Shown: piece after piece, positions 52,829-62,256 of the stretch | Layout: each line of letters opens with the position of its first letter | How positions within the stretch are numbered: position 1 is the stretch's first letter | Source of the DNA: Vallitalea pronyensis | GTDB taxonomy: Bacteria; Bacillota; Clostridia; Lachnospirales; Vallitaleaceae | Length of the DNA: 64,000 nt | Assembly (NCBI RefSeq): GCF_018141445.1 | Contig: NZ_CP058649.1 | Coordinates: forward strand, 2,995,001 to 3,059,000 | Direction of reading: 5' to 3' | The notes under the pieces: model-generated | What the model was told of the DNA's origin: nothing | The model's database searches: none | Seen by the model: the letters and a program-made list of their open reading frames with translations, nothing else | Made by a program: the position numbers and the translations under genes

Positions 52829-54007
52829 ATGGAATTTTGGAGTAAGCTTGGAGATGCCCTCATTGGATTCGGGCAAAATACTGGTATCTACTGGATATTT
52901 GATAATTTTTTCGGGGAAAACCAAGCTTGGCGAAATATAGTAATGATAATCGTTGCATTAGTCCTATTATATTTAGCTATTAAAAAAGAATATGAGCCCT
53001 TGTTATTATTACCTATCGCATTTGGTATGCTGTTAGTCAATTTACCCCTTAGTGGTGTCATGGCTGAACCTGATGGTAAAATAGTAGGCGGTCTTTTGCA
53101 TTATTTGTATCAAGGTAACAAATTGGGTATATTTCCACCATTAATCTTTATGGGTGTTGGTGTCATGACGGACTTTGGTCCATTACTTGCTAACCCAAAG
53201 AGTTTCCTATTAGGAGCAGCAGCTCAATTTGGTATTTTCTTTGCTTTCTTTGGTGCCCTTCTTCTTGGCTTTACCCCAGAAGAATCAGCATCAATCGGTA
53301 TCATTGGTGGTGCCGACGGCCCCACAGCTATCTTTACAACGATTAAGTTAGCAGCTCATCTATTAGGCCCCATTGCTGTTGCAGCCTATTCCTATATGTC
53401 CTTAGTGCCAATTATTCAGCCTCCAATTATGAAGGCTTTTACCACTAAGGAAGAACGTCAAATTAAGATGGAGCAATTAAGACCGGTATCTCAACTAGAG
53501 AAGATATTGTTTCCCATTGTTGTGACGGTGGTTATTATTCTAATATTACCATCAACAGCGCCACTTATTGGTATGCTGATGTTTGGTAATTTAATTAAAG
53601 TATCAGGTGTAACAGAGAAGCTTGCAGATACAGCATCCAATGCACTGATGTATATTGTAACAATTTTCTTAGGCATTACCGTTGGTGCAACAACAAGTGC
53701 ATCGAAATTCTTAACATGGGATACCATTAAAATCCTTTTATTAGGTCTTGTTGCATTTTCCATTGGAACGGCAACAGGTGTATTATTTGGTAAGCTTATG
53801 TGTAAATTATCTGGTGGTAAGATTAATCCACTTATTGGAGCGGCTGGTGTGTCCGCTGTACCCATGGCTGCTCGGGTTGTGCAGAAGGTTGGACAAAAAG
53901 AAAATCCAACCAATTTCTTATTAATGCACGCCATGGGACCTAATGTGGCAGGTGTTATTGGATCGGCTGTAGCAGCGGGTGTATTCTTAACACTATATAT
54001 GAAGTAA
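52829..54007 (+). CDS. Sodium-translocating decarboxylase beta subunit
   Basis: The 392-residue integral membrane protein matches OadB/MmdB/GcdB. It has about nine or more helices, the conserved [15 protein letters not shown] motif near residue 155, and [16 protein letters not shown] with a second conserved region near the C-terminus. It decarboxylates carboxybiotin and exports sodium ions. GGGAGG precedes the ATG. With the 12S-like subunit, the carrier and the small subunit it completes a methylmalonyl-CoA decarboxylase-type pump. Confidence 0.93.
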   Translation: MEFWSKLGDALIGFGQNTGIYWIFDNFFGENQAWRNIVMIIVALVLLYLAIKKEYEPLLLLPIAFGMLLVNLPLSGVMAEPDGKIVGGLLHYLYQGNKLGIFPPLIFMGVGVMTDFGPLLANPKSFLLGAAAQFGIFFAFFGALLLGFTPEESASIGIIGGADGPTAIFTTIKLAAHLLGPIAVAAYSYMSLVPIIQPPIMKAFTTKEERQIKMEQLRPVSQLEKILFPIVVTVVIILILPSTAPLIGMLMFGNLIKVSGVTEKLADTASNALMYIVTIFLGITVGATTSASKFLTWDTIKILLLGLVAFSIGTATGVLFGKLMCKLSGGKINPLIGAAGVSAVPMAARVVQKVGQKENPTNFLLMHAMGPNVAGVIGSAVAAGVFLTLYMK

Positions 54008-54095
54008 CAGGATTACCAATAGAGAACGAGAGATTTATAACACGTTCAGATAAGTTTATAGATTTAAAAGTCAATGATTATAGGAGGTTTAAGTT

Positions 54096-55505
54096 ATGGC
54101 TGTTACAAAAAAACCTGTAAAAATTACAGATACCATACTTAGAGACGCTCACCAATCCCTCATAGCCACGCGAATGAAAATTGAAGATATGCTTCCTATT
54201 GTTGATAAGCTCGACAAAGTTGGATATCATTCAGTTGAATGTTGGGGTGGAGCAACATTTGATGCTTGCTTGCGTTTCCTAAAAGAGGATCCATGGGAAA
54301 GACTTAGACAGTTAAGAGCTGGATTTAAAAATACAAAATTACAGATGTTACTTAGAGGACAAAATATACTAGGTTATCGTCATTATGCGGATGATGTAGT
54401 GGAATATTTCGTTCAAAAAACCATTGCTAATGGTATTGATATTCTTCGTATTTTTGATGCCCTGAATGATCCTAGAAACCTAAGAACTGCAATTAATGCC
54501 ACAAAAAAAGAAGGTGGACATGCTCAAGTGGCTATTTCCTATACACTGAGTGAAGTGCATACACTTGAATATTACGCTAATCTTGCAAAAGAATTAGAAA
54601 GCATGGGTGCTGATTCTATCTGTATTAAGGATATGGCTGGCTTACTCGTTCCGTATTCTGCTACAGAACTTGTAACAACATTAAAAGAAACTGTAGAAGT
54701 GCCTATTCAGCTACACGCCCATTACACAAGCGGTGTTGCTGCCATGACTTATTTAAAAGCTGTTGAAGCAGGTGTTGATATTATTGATACAGCCATGTCA
54801 CCATTCTCTATGGGTACAGCTCAACCGGCTACAGAAGTTATGGTTGAAACCTTCAAAGGAACAGCATATGATACAGGATTTGATCAAGACTTATTATCAG
54901 AGATTGCGGACTACTTCAGACCACAAAGAGAAGCAGCTCTTGAATCAGGATTGATGAATCCAAAAGTACTAGGTGTCAACATTAAGACGTTACTATACCA
55001 AGTACCAGGTGGTATGTTATCTAATCTAGTATCGCAACTTCAAAAGCAGAATGCAGAAGAGAAGTTTTATGACGTGCTTGAAGAGATTCCACGTGTAAGA
55101 GCTGATTATGGTTATCCACCACTCGTAACGCCTTCCAGTCAGATTGTCGGTACACAAGCTGTACTGAATGTTTTATCTGGTGAGCGATATAAGATGGTAA
55201 CAAAAGAGTCAAAAGCCCTTGTACGTGGTGAATATGGACGTACACCAGTACCTATTCCAGATGATATTAAAAAAATCATTATCGGTGACGAAGAGCAAAT
55301 CACTTGCCGTCCAGCGGATTTAATCAAGCCAGAACTTAAAAAGATTGAAGCTGAGATGAAACACTATAAGCAACAAGAAGAAGATGTATTATCTTATGCC
55401 TTATTCCCACAAGTAGCTGAAGATTTTTTCAAATATAGAGAGGCTCAGCAGACAAAGATAGACCCTAACATGGCGGATAATGATCATAAAGTGTATCCTG
55501 TATAA
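54096..55505 (+). CDS. Oxaloacetate/pyruvate carboxyltransferase (5S / OadA-like)
   Basis: The 469-residue protein has a HMGL-like TIM barrel with ITDTILRDAHQSLIATRM, VECWGGATFDACLRFL, FDALNDPRN and HAHYTSG, typical of the carboxyltransferase part of oxaloacetate decarboxylase alpha, pyruvate carboxylase and transcarboxylase 5S. It ends without a biotinyl domain, so it must use the separate carrier. The catalytic Lys lies in the SICIKDMAG segment. Its presence in the same operon as the 12S-like gene suggests carboxyl exchange between oxaloacetate/pyruvate and methylmalonyl-CoA coupled to a sodium pump. AGGAGG precedes the ATG. Confidence 0.9.
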   Translation: MAVTKKPVKITDTILRDAHQSLIATRMKIEDMLPIVDKLDKVGYHSVECWGGATFDACLRFLKEDPWERLRQLRAGFKNTKLQMLLRGQNILGYRHYADDVVEYFVQKTIANGIDILRIFDALNDPRNLRTAINATKKEGGHAQVAISYTLSEVHTLEYYANLAKELESMGADSICIKDMAGLLVPYSATELVTTLKETVEVPIQLHAHYTSGVAAMTYLKAVEAGVDIIDTAMSPFSMGTAQPATEVMVETFKGTAYDTGFDQDLLSEIADYFRPQREAALESGLMNPKVLGVNIKTLLYQVPGGMLSNLVSQLQKQNAEEKFYDVLEEIPRVRADYGYPPLVTPSSQIVGTQAVLNVLSGERYKMVTKESKALVRGEYGRTPVPIPDDIKKIIIGDEEQITCRPADLIKPELKKIEAEMKHYKQQEEDVLSYALFPQVAEDFFKYREAQQTKIDPNMADNDHKVYPV

Positions 55506-55512
55506 GAGAAAA

Positions 55513-55540
55513 AACTGGTATCTATGGATGCCAGTTTTTT
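55513..55540 (+). terminator. Intrinsic terminator of the decarboxylase operon
   Basis: AACTGG (55513-55518) and CCAGTT (55531-55536), extended by TATC/GATG pairing, end in TTTTTT. Confidence 0.8.
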
Positions 55541-55732
55541 ATTCTATAGGAAAGTTCTCAATTTAACAAATGAGATAGGAGGATTCTTCACCAAATCTAT
55601 CCTATTATTTCTATATTAAGACATTCCAAAGAGGCTAACTTGCATGTTCTCCTGCATATCACCGATACTTTATAACAGCAACGTACAAAAAATAACAGAT
55701 TTGCAATATTTAACGTCAATTTTTAAAATATA

Positions 55733-55761
55733 TTGTAAAATGAAAGGTATTACTATATAAT
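55733..55761 (+). promoter_or_regulatory. Promoter of the RpiR-family gene
   Basis: TTGTAA (55733-55738) and a perfect TATAAT (55756-55761) are 17 nt apart. The 355-nt gap 55506-55860 otherwise holds only the operon terminator. Confidence 0.65.
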
Positions 55762-55860
55762 AATTAAGAAAGAAAATAAACTGTACAATCATTCTTCATA
55801 GAAGATAAGCGTCATTTACTTATATGAATGGGTGACCATACTTGATTGAGAGGTATGAAT

Positions 55861-56766
55861 ATGCATAAACAAAATGATTTGATGAAGAGAATAAAAAATG
55901 CTTATCCAAAGCTTAGCAAAGGACAGAAATTATTAGCTAACTATATCTTGGAACATTATGAGAAAGCAGTCTTCCTTACAGCTGCAAAATTAGGAAAAAT
56001 TGTAGGTGTTAGTGAATCAACGGTTGTACGTTTTGCTAATGAACTTGGATATGATGGTTATCCTAAGCTTCAAAGAGCACTTGAAGAGCTTGTTAAAACG
56101 AAGCTTACCTCTTTTCAACGGGTTGAGGTGACGTCAGATCGAATAGACAAAGGACATGTACTTAAGTTTGTATTGCAATCAGATGCAGAGAAAATCAAAC
56201 ATACCCTTGAAGAGATTGATGAAAACATATTTAACCAAGCCATTGATATGATTTTGGATGCTAGAAAAATATATATTCTTGGCGTAAGAAGTTGTTCTGC
56301 TTTAGCTGGGTTCTTAGGATTCTATTTTAATCTTATATTTGATAACACAAAATTAATTCATACCAACAGTGTAAGTGAAATGTTTGAACAGATTTATAAG
56401 ATTGGCCCTGAAGACGTTGTCATCGGTATTAGTTTCCCCAGATACTCAAAACGTACAATAAAAGCCATGGAGTTCTCCAAAAGTCGTAAGGCCAAAGTCA
56501 TTGCTATCACCGATAGCCTGCTATCACCTCTAATCCAATTTTCAAATTGTAGTTTAATCGCAAGAAGTGATATGGCCTCATTTGTCGATTCTTTGGTTGC
56601 ACCACTTAGTTTAATCAATGCCCTTATTGTTGCTTTGTGTATTAAGAAAAAAGATGAAGTACTGGATACCTTAGAGAATTTGGAAAAGATTTGGTCGGAA
56701 TATCAAGTATATGAAAATGATGAAGAATATGTTACGAATTACTTGGCACCTAACGAGTTACAATAG
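55861..56766 (+). CDS. MurR/RpiR family transcriptional regulator
   Basis: The 301-residue protein has an N-terminal RpiR helix-turn-helix domain (about residues 1-77, with TAAKLGKIVGVSESTVVRFANELGYDGY) and a C-terminal SIS sugar-phosphate isomerase-like domain (about residues 125-260, with ARKIYILGVRSCSALAGFLG and DVVIGISFPRYSKRTI). Such regulators sense phosphosugars. GAGAGG at 55848-55853 fits the ATG at 55861 with 7 nt spacing, while the ATG at 55855 is too close. It precedes a flavoprotein gene by 11 nt and is likely co-transcribed with it. Confidence 0.9.
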   Translation: MHKQNDLMKRIKNAYPKLSKGQKLLANYILEHYEKAVFLTAAKLGKIVGVSESTVVRFANELGYDGYPKLQRALEELVKTKLTSFQRVEVTSDRIDKGHVLKFVLQSDAEKIKHTLEEIDENIFNQAIDMILDARKIYILGVRSCSALAGFLGFYFNLIFDNTKLIHTNSVSEMFEQIYKIGPEDVVIGISFPRYSKRTIKAMEFSKSRKAKVIAITDSLLSPLIQFSNCSLIARSDMASFVDSLVAPLSLINALIVALCIKKKDEVLDTLENLEKIWSEYQVYENDEEYVTNYLAPNELQ

Positions 56767-56777
56767 AGCGAAAGGAA

Positions 56778-58016
56778 ATGAAGACTTTGAAAAAAGTTTT
56801 GATCGTTGGGGGTGGACCTTCAGGCATGATGGCAGCTATTATAGCTGCTCGTAATGGTTGTGAAGTCCACCTTTTTGAGAGAAATGAAAAATGTGGGAAA
56901 AAGTTATATATTACTGGAAAAGGTAGATGCAATATTACCAATGCATCGGATGTAGAGACTTTGTTACAGAACGTGCCATCCAACAATAAATTTTTGTACA
57001 GCGCCTTCTATACCCTTGATAGTTTTCAATTGATAGACTTTTTTCATGAATTAGGTCTAAAGACCAAGATTGAAAGAGGTAATCGGGTATTTCCTGAATC
57101 GGATAAGTCATCAGATGTGATTAGTGCCATGATGAGAGAGATGAAACGGTTAAGTGTTAACATCTATCTGGATACAAAGGTAAAGGACATTATCTTAACC
57201 GATCAAAGAGCAACAGGTGTACGTTTAGACAACCAATCCATGATTGAAGGTGACAGGGTAATCATTGCTACAGGTGGTTTATCCTATGCATCTACTGGGT
57301 CAACAGGTGATGGCTATGGGTATGCAAAAAAGGCAGGACATACCATAGTGGATACACACCCATCCTTAGTACCTTTGGAAATAAAGGAGGATTGGGTGAA
57401 GGACCTCCAAGGCTTGTCCCTTAAAAATATAAGGATCCACGTTTCAGCAGGTGACAAAAAAGTCTTTACGGGTTTTGGTGAGATGCTTTTTACACATTTT
57501 GGTGTTACAGGTCCTTTAATTTTATCATCAAGTAGGTATCTTATTCCATACCATAAACATAGACTTACATTAAGTATAGATTTGAAACCTTCTCTTGATG
57601 ATGATACATTAGATAAACGCATCTTGAAAGACTTTCACAAATATCACAGAAAGCAATTTAAAAATGCACTCGATGACTTACTGCCAAAAACATTCATTCC
57701 TGTAATGATTAAGTTATCAGGTATACCATCCGATAAAAAAGTTGACCAGATATCAAAAGAAGAAAGGTTAAAGCTGGTCCATTTATTAAAAGGGCTAAAT
57801 TGTCACATTACCCGTTCTAGAGGCTATAAAGAAGCCATTATTACTTGTGGTGGTGTCTCCACAAAAGAAATCAGCCCCACAACCATGGAATCTAAGAAGA
57901 TAGAAGGGCTTTACTTCATAGGCGAAGTATTAGACCTAGATGCTTTAACAGGTGGATTCAATTTACAAATTGCTTTTTCAACAGCTTATTTAGCAGGGCT
58001 AGCAGTTAGTGAATAA
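56778..58016 (+). CDS. HI0933/YhiN-like FAD-dependent oxidoreductase
   Basis: The 412-residue flavoprotein starts with a Rossmann FAD motif (KKVLIVGGGPSGMMAAIIAARNG), has KKLYITGKGRCNITNA typical of the HI0933 family, GGLSYASTGSTGDGYGYAKKAGH in the centre, and GEVLDLDALTGGFNLQIAFSTAYLAG at the C-terminus. The family (YhiN, BaiN-like) has poorly known substrates; the bile acid-reducing BaiN belongs to it. AAAGGAAATG gives the start. It is close behind the RpiR regulator. Confidence 0.9.
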   Translation: MKTLKKVLIVGGGPSGMMAAIIAARNGCEVHLFERNEKCGKKLYITGKGRCNITNASDVETLLQNVPSNNKFLYSAFYTLDSFQLIDFFHELGLKTKIERGNRVFPESDKSSDVISAMMREMKRLSVNIYLDTKVKDIILTDQRATGVRLDNQSMIEGDRVIIATGGLSYASTGSTGDGYGYAKKAGHTIVDTHPSLVPLEIKEDWVKDLQGLSLKNIRIHVSAGDKKVFTGFGEMLFTHFGVTGPLILSSSRYLIPYHKHRLTLSIDLKPSLDDDTLDKRILKDFHKYHRKQFKNALDDLLPKTFIPVMIKLSGIPSDKKVDQISKEERLKLVHLLKGLNCHITRSRGYKEAIITCGGVSTKEISPTTMESKKIEGLYFIGEVLDLDALTGGFNLQIAFSTAYLAGLAVSE

Positions 58017-58086
58017 GTTGTCAGTAAGTTGTAAACAAGTTGTAATAAAAATAACATAAATGAATGAGACAATAGAGGTGAACATA

Positions 58087-58443
58087 ATGATTGCAATACG
58101 AGGCGCTATTACCGTTGAAACGAATACAAAAGAAAACATATTAAAGGAAACAAAAATATTATTGGAAGAGATTATTCGTAAAAATAATATAACCAATGAC
58201 CAAATAGTATCGGTGATCTTTACTGCAACAAAAGATTTGACAGCAGCTTACCCTGCTGTTGCAGCAAGAGAACTTGGTATTGTTGGAGCAGCTATCTTAT
58301 GCTTAAACGAAATGTATGTGGAGAACAGCTTAACCATGTGTCTTCGGGTTATGATTCAACTCAGTATTAATTTGCCCCAAGACCAAGCAAAGCATGTGTA
58401 TCTAAAAGGGGCTAAGGTTCTACGACCTGATTTAGTTAACTAA
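58087..58443 (+). CDS. aroH: Chorismate mutase, AroH type
   Basis: The 118-residue protein matches the trimeric AroH-fold chorismate mutase, which converts chorismate to prephenate. It begins IAIRGAITVE with the active-site Arg, contains ILLEEIIRKNNI and IVSVIFTATKDLTAAYPAVAAREL, and has CLNEMYVENSLTMCLRVM with the Cys/Glu/Arg active-site positions. The frame extends back to 58060, but AGAGGTG fits the ATG at 58087. No other aromatic amino-acid genes lie beside it. Confidence 0.93.
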   Translation: MIAIRGAITVETNTKENILKETKILLEEIIRKNNITNDQIVSVIFTATKDLTAAYPAVAARELGIVGAAILCLNEMYVENSLTMCLRVMIQLSINLPQDQAKHVYLKGAKVLRPDLVN

Positions 58444-58551
58444 TATTTTGAATTGTGAAATTACAAAATTTCATAAAACTTAGTATTGACAGTTGGCTCA
58501 ATACGGTTTATAGTTTATTATTGGTGATAATATTATTTCGGAGGTCATGTT

Positions 58552-59214
58552 GTGAGTAAAATCAACATTGCAATAGACGGTCCTGCAGGTGCAGGGAAAA
58601 GCACCATAGCCAAAAAAATTGCGAAAGCTTTAGAGATTATTTATGTGGATACTGGTGCTATGTATCGGGCATTTGGACTCTATTGTATACGCAATCAGAT
58701 AGCTTTAGATGAGAAATCCCTTATAGACATATTAGATGATATCCATATCGGTATTCGGTTTGAAAATGGAGAACAGCAAGTGATACTTAATAATGAAGTT
58801 GTTAACGCATTCATTCGAGATGAAGCAGTAGGGAAAATGGCATCAAAAGTTTCTGCATTTAAGCAGGTGCGTTTGAAATTGGTGAACCTGCAACAAAAAC
58901 TTGCTGAGAAAAAGAGCGTCGTTATGGATGGCAGAGATATAGGTACGTATGTACTTCCTCACGCTGATCTAAAGATATACTTAACGGCAAGTGTGGATGT
59001 CCGTGCAAAGAGACGTTTTGATCAGTTACAGAGAAAAGGTATTCACCAAGAGTATGAAGCCATAAAAGAAGACATAACAAAGCGTGATTATCGTGATATG
59101 AATCGAGCATTTGCACCCCTAAAAAAAGCAGATGGCGCAGTAGAAATTGATACATCTGTATTAACAATTGATGAGGTTGTTGACAAGATTTTACAATTGA
59201 TAAAAACGTTATAA
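58552..59214 (+). CDS. cmk: Cytidylate kinase
   Basis: The 220-residue kinase phosphorylates CMP and dCMP. It has the P-loop DGPAGAGKSTIAKK at the N-terminus, VDTGAMYRAFGLY, MDGRDIGTYVLPHADLKIYLTAS and RAKRRFDQLQ, all typical of Cmk. The start is GTG at 58552, 7 nt after GGAGG. It is followed by ispH and rpsA, a cmk-ispH-rpsA order conserved in many Clostridia. Confidence 0.95.
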   Translation: MSKINIAIDGPAGAGKSTIAKKIAKALEIIYVDTGAMYRAFGLYCIRNQIALDEKSLIDILDDIHIGIRFENGEQQVILNNEVVNAFIRDEAVGKMASKVSAFKQVRLKLVNLQQKLAEKKSVVMDGRDIGTYVLPHADLKIYLTASVDVRAKRRFDQLQRKGIHQEYEAIKEDITKRDYRDMNRAFAPLKKADGAVEIDTSVLTIDEVVDKILQLIKTL

Positions 59215-59221
59215 TTCATGA

Positions 59222-59253
59222 CGCTTAGGGTGTATTTTATGTTACCCTAAGCG
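59222..59253 (+). terminator. Hairpin between cmk and ispH
   Basis: CGCTTAGGGT (59222-59231) and ACCCTAAGCG (59244-59253) form a perfect 10-bp stem; CATCTTTAAAT follows, so termination may be partial. Confidence 0.5.
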
Positions 59254-59290
59254 CATCTTTAAATCGTTTCATCATGAAAGGGTAGATTTT

Positions 59291-60139
59291 ATGCAAATTA
59301 TTGTTGCCAAGTCTGCGGGTTTTTGTTTTGGCGTAGATAAAGCAGTTAAAACAGTATATGACCACATTAGCGATCAACCACTGTATACATATGGCCCAAT
59401 TATTCATAATCCACAAGTTGTTAAAGATTTGGAAAATAAGGGCGTTCGTGTCGTTAACCATATAGATGAATTAGAACAAGCAGAAAAAGGTAATATGATT
59501 ATTCGATCCCATGGTGTAGGTGAAGATGTTTACCAAGCTTTAGAAAAAGAAAGATTTCATATTATTGATGCCACATGTCCTTATGTAAAAAAAATTCATC
59601 GTATCATAAATGAATTTAGCAAAAAAGGTGATACTATTATTATTGTCGGTGATGCTAACCATCCTGAAATTATTGGGATTGAAGGTTGGAGTACCGTAAA
59701 ACCTTTTATTGTTTCAACAAAAGAAGAAGCGAAAAACCTTGATATACCAATGGACAAGAGGTTATGTATTATTGCACAAACTACATTTAATCCAATAAAA
59801 TTCAAAGAAATAATTGAAATATTTGTCCATAAAGGGTATCATGTAGATATAAAGAATACAATATGCACAGCGACAAAAGAACGTCAGGAAGAAGCTACCC
59901 AATTAGCAAAAAAAGCAGATAGAATGATTGTTATAGGTGGTAAAAACAGTTCGAATACACGTAAGCTGTACCAATTATGTAAGAATCAATGTGATAAAAC
60001 TTATCATATTGAAACTATAGAAGATTTGGAGTTGCTTAAGGTTGGTAATGATGAAGTAATAGGAATTACAGCAGGAGCTTCAACTCCAAAGAACATTATT
60101 CAGGAGGTTATTACACATGTCAGAAGTACAGAGTTTTGA
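59291..60139 (+). CDS. ispH: 4-Hydroxy-3-methylbut-2-enyl diphosphate reductase
   Basis: The 282-residue iron-sulfur enzyme catalyses the last step of the MEP isoprenoid pathway, making IPP and DMAPP. It starts IIVAKSAGFCFGVDKAV with the first cluster Cys, and has IIRSHGVGEDVY, DATCPYVKKIH with the second Cys, NTICTATKERQEEA with the third, and TAGASTPKNIIQEV at the end. Its last 23 nt overlap the start of rpsA, whose ribosome binding site lies inside ispH. In several Clostridia the two are fused in one protein; here they are separate. Confidence 0.95.
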   Translation: MQIIVAKSAGFCFGVDKAVKTVYDHISDQPLYTYGPIIHNPQVVKDLENKGVRVVNHIDELEQAEKGNMIIRSHGVGEDVYQALEKERFHIIDATCPYVKKIHRIINEFSKKGDTIIIVGDANHPEIIGIEGWSTVKPFIVSTKEEAKNLDIPMDKRLCIIAQTTFNPIKFKEIIEIFVHKGYHVDIKNTICTATKERQEEATQLAKKADRMIVIGGKNSSNTRKLYQLCKNQCDKTYHIETIEDLELLKVGNDEVIGITAGASTPKNIIQEVITHVRSTEF

Positions 60140-61295
60140 AGAAATGTTAGAAGAATCCCTAAAATCAATTCACAGGGGAGAAATAGTTGAAGGGACCGTT
60201 ATAGATGTTAATGATAGTGAAGTATATGTTAATATTGGCTACAAATCTGACGGTATCATACCGAAGAGTGAATACTCCAACTACCCTGAAATTAATTTGA
60301 AGGAAGCAGTAAAAGCAGGCGACAAACTTCAAGTTAAAGTCTTACGCGTTAACGATGGAGAAGGTCAAGTATTATTAACTTATAAGCGAATATTAGCAGA
60401 GCAAGGTATTCGAAAAGTTGAAGAATACTACAAAAACAAAGATGAAATCACAGCTAAGGTATCTTTAGTACTTGCTGGTGGTTTAGTTGTCATTGTTGAA
60501 GAAGTTAGAATCTTTATTCCAGCTTCACTTGTTTCCGATGAATATGTAGAAAACTTGAATGATTTTAAGGGTAAAGAACTTACTTTTGTTATAACAGAAT
60601 TTAACATGAAAAAAGGACGTATTATTGGTAACAGAAAGCAATTATTATTGGCTGAGAAACAAACTAAATTAAAAGAGACAATGGGTAAATTAGAAGTTGG
60701 TAAGGTTGTTAGCGGTCAGATTAAAAACGTAACAGATTATGGTGCGTTTGTTAATATTGAAGGTGTTGATGGTCTTATCCACATTTCACAAATGTCATGG
60801 GGACGTGTTAAGAAGCCAAGTGATGTGGTGAAAGTTGGTCAAGAAGTTAAAGTAAGAATTATCGGTATTGATGAAAACAAAAATAAAGTATCCTTATCTA
60901 TGAAGTTTGATGAAGAAAACCCATGGAATGATGCTGCTACAAAATATGCTGTAGGTAATGTAGTTGATGGTACCGTTGCACGTATGACAGATTTTGGAGC
61001 ATTTATTGAGTTAGAGCCAGGTGTGGACGCCTTATTACACGTTTCTCAGATTTCTAAGAAACATGTTGAAAAGCCATCGGATGCATTAAAGATTGGTGAA
61101 AAAATTACGTCAAAAGTTTTAGATTTTAATGAAGAAGCTAAAAAAATAAGTCTAAGCATCAAAGCTCTTGAAGAAGAGAAAGAGGAAGTAAAAGAGGAAG
61201 TAAAAGAAGAACCAGCCGTTGTAGAAATGAAAGAAGAACCTGTTGCAGCAGAAGTTGTAGAAGAAGAATCTGTTGTAGAAGAAGTGCAAGAGTAA
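60117..61295 (+). CDS. rpsA: 30S ribosomal protein S1 homologue
   Basis: The 392-residue protein has four S1 RNA-binding repeats, roughly residues 18-85, 100-165, 185-255 and 270-340. The third (GKVVSGQIKNVTDYGAFVNIEGVDGLIHISQMSWG) and fourth (GNVVDGTVARMTDFGAFIELEPGVDALLHVSQIS) are closest to consensus. A Glu/Val-rich low-complexity tail of about 45 residues follows. AGGAGG at 60102-60107 precedes the ATG, within ispH, so translation is coupled. It acts in translation initiation. Confidence 0.92.
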   Translation: MSEVQSFEEMLEESLKSIHRGEIVEGTVIDVNDSEVYVNIGYKSDGIIPKSEYSNYPEINLKEAVKAGDKLQVKVLRVNDGEGQVLLTYKRILAEQGIRKVEEYYKNKDEITAKVSLVLAGGLVVIVEEVRIFIPASLVSDEYVENLNDFKGKELTFVITEFNMKKGRIIGNRKQLLLAEKQTKLKETMGKLEVGKVVSGQIKNVTDYGAFVNIEGVDGLIHISQMSWGRVKKPSDVVKVGQEVKVRIIGIDENKNKVSLSMKFDEENPWNDAATKYAVGNVVDGTVARMTDFGAFIELEPGVDALLHVSQISKKHVEKPSDALKIGEKITSKVLDFNEEAKKISLSIKALEEEKEEVKEEVKEEPAVVEMKEEPVAAEVVEEESVVEEVQE

Positions 61296-61464
61296 TACTT
61301 AGACCCAAAACATATAGAATTCACGGAAGCTGCAAAAGATATATTCATATTTTTTGTAGTTTTCTTTATAGAGGGATGAGTCTTGTGTGCCTTGCATTTT
61401 TTGAATGAGGGATACGCAACATCATGCAATTTCTTAACGACACGATAAAGGAGAGGATAGCCAC

Positions 61465-62256
61465 ATGATTAAAGATTACGAGGATTTTAAAGATGCCGTA
61501 TTAAAACTATCAACTATCGATCTCAATGCTTATAAAGAACGCCAAATGAAAAGACGTATTGACTCACTCATTCGTAAAAATAATGCTAAGGATTATGAAG
61601 AGTTTGTACATATTTTAAAGACAGATCAAGCCATATATGAAGAGTTCATTAATTATTTAACCATTAATGTATCAGAATTCTATCGAAATCCTGCCCAATG
61701 GAAGGTCCTCGAGGAAGAGATTATACCCTATCTTCTGGAGAAATTTTCAGGTAGAAACTTAAAGATATGGAGTGCTGCATGTTCCACTGGCGATGAACCT
61801 TATTCATTAGCAATGCTTCTTGGTAAGTTCATGCCTCTTAGCCAGGTAAATATTATTGCTACAGATATTGATAAACAAGTTCTTGAAGCAGCAAAAACGG
61901 GTCTCTATAGAGAAAAAAGTCTTTCTGGATTACCAGAAGACTTTAAACGCAAATATTTTAAACAAAATGGAGCATCTTTTCAGATTACTGACACCATTAA
62001 AAAGTGCATTACGTTCAAACAGATGAATTTATTAAAAGATGCCTATCCAACAGGTTGTGACCTTATTGTTTGTCGTAATGTATTGATTTATTTTACAGAT
62101 GATGCCAAACACCAAATTTACAGAAAGTTTAATGGTGCTCTTAAAAAAGATGGCATACTATTTGTGGGAAGTACAGAGCAGATTATAGGTTCTGGGCAGT
62201 ATAAATTAACGTCCCTTCGGTCCTTTTTCTACCGAAAAGATGACGATCTTTTATAA
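61465..62256 (+). CDS. cheR: Chemotaxis protein methyltransferase CheR
   Basis: The 263-residue SAM-dependent enzyme methylates glutamates of chemoreceptors. It has the N-terminal CheR helical domain (about residues 1-70, with YKERQMKRRIDSLIRKN), then YLTINVSEFYRNPAQW, LKIWSAACSTGDEPYSLAML as SAM motif I, INIIATDID-type and DLIVCRNVLIYF segments. No other chemotaxis genes are adjacent. AAGGAGAGG precedes the ATG. Its last 6 nt overlap the end of the convergent exonuclease gene. Confidence 0.94.
   Translation: MIKDYEDFKDAVLKLSTIDLNAYKERQMKRRIDSLIRKNNAKDYEEFVHILKTDQAIYEEFINYLTINVSEFYRNPAQWKVLEEEIIPYLLEKFSGRNLKIWSAACSTGDEPYSLAMLLGKFMPLSQVNIIATDIDKQVLEAAKTGLYREKSLSGLPEDFKRKYFKQNGASFQITDTIKKCITFKQMNLLKDAYPTGCDLIVCRNVLIYFTDDAKHQIYRKFNGALKKDGILFVGSTEQIIGSGQYKLTSLRSFFYRKDDDLL

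Noticed and set aside
53491..53934. 147-codon open frame on the minus strand
   Set aside because: It is antisense to the conserved sodium-pump beta subunit and shows only the reverse of its codon pattern.
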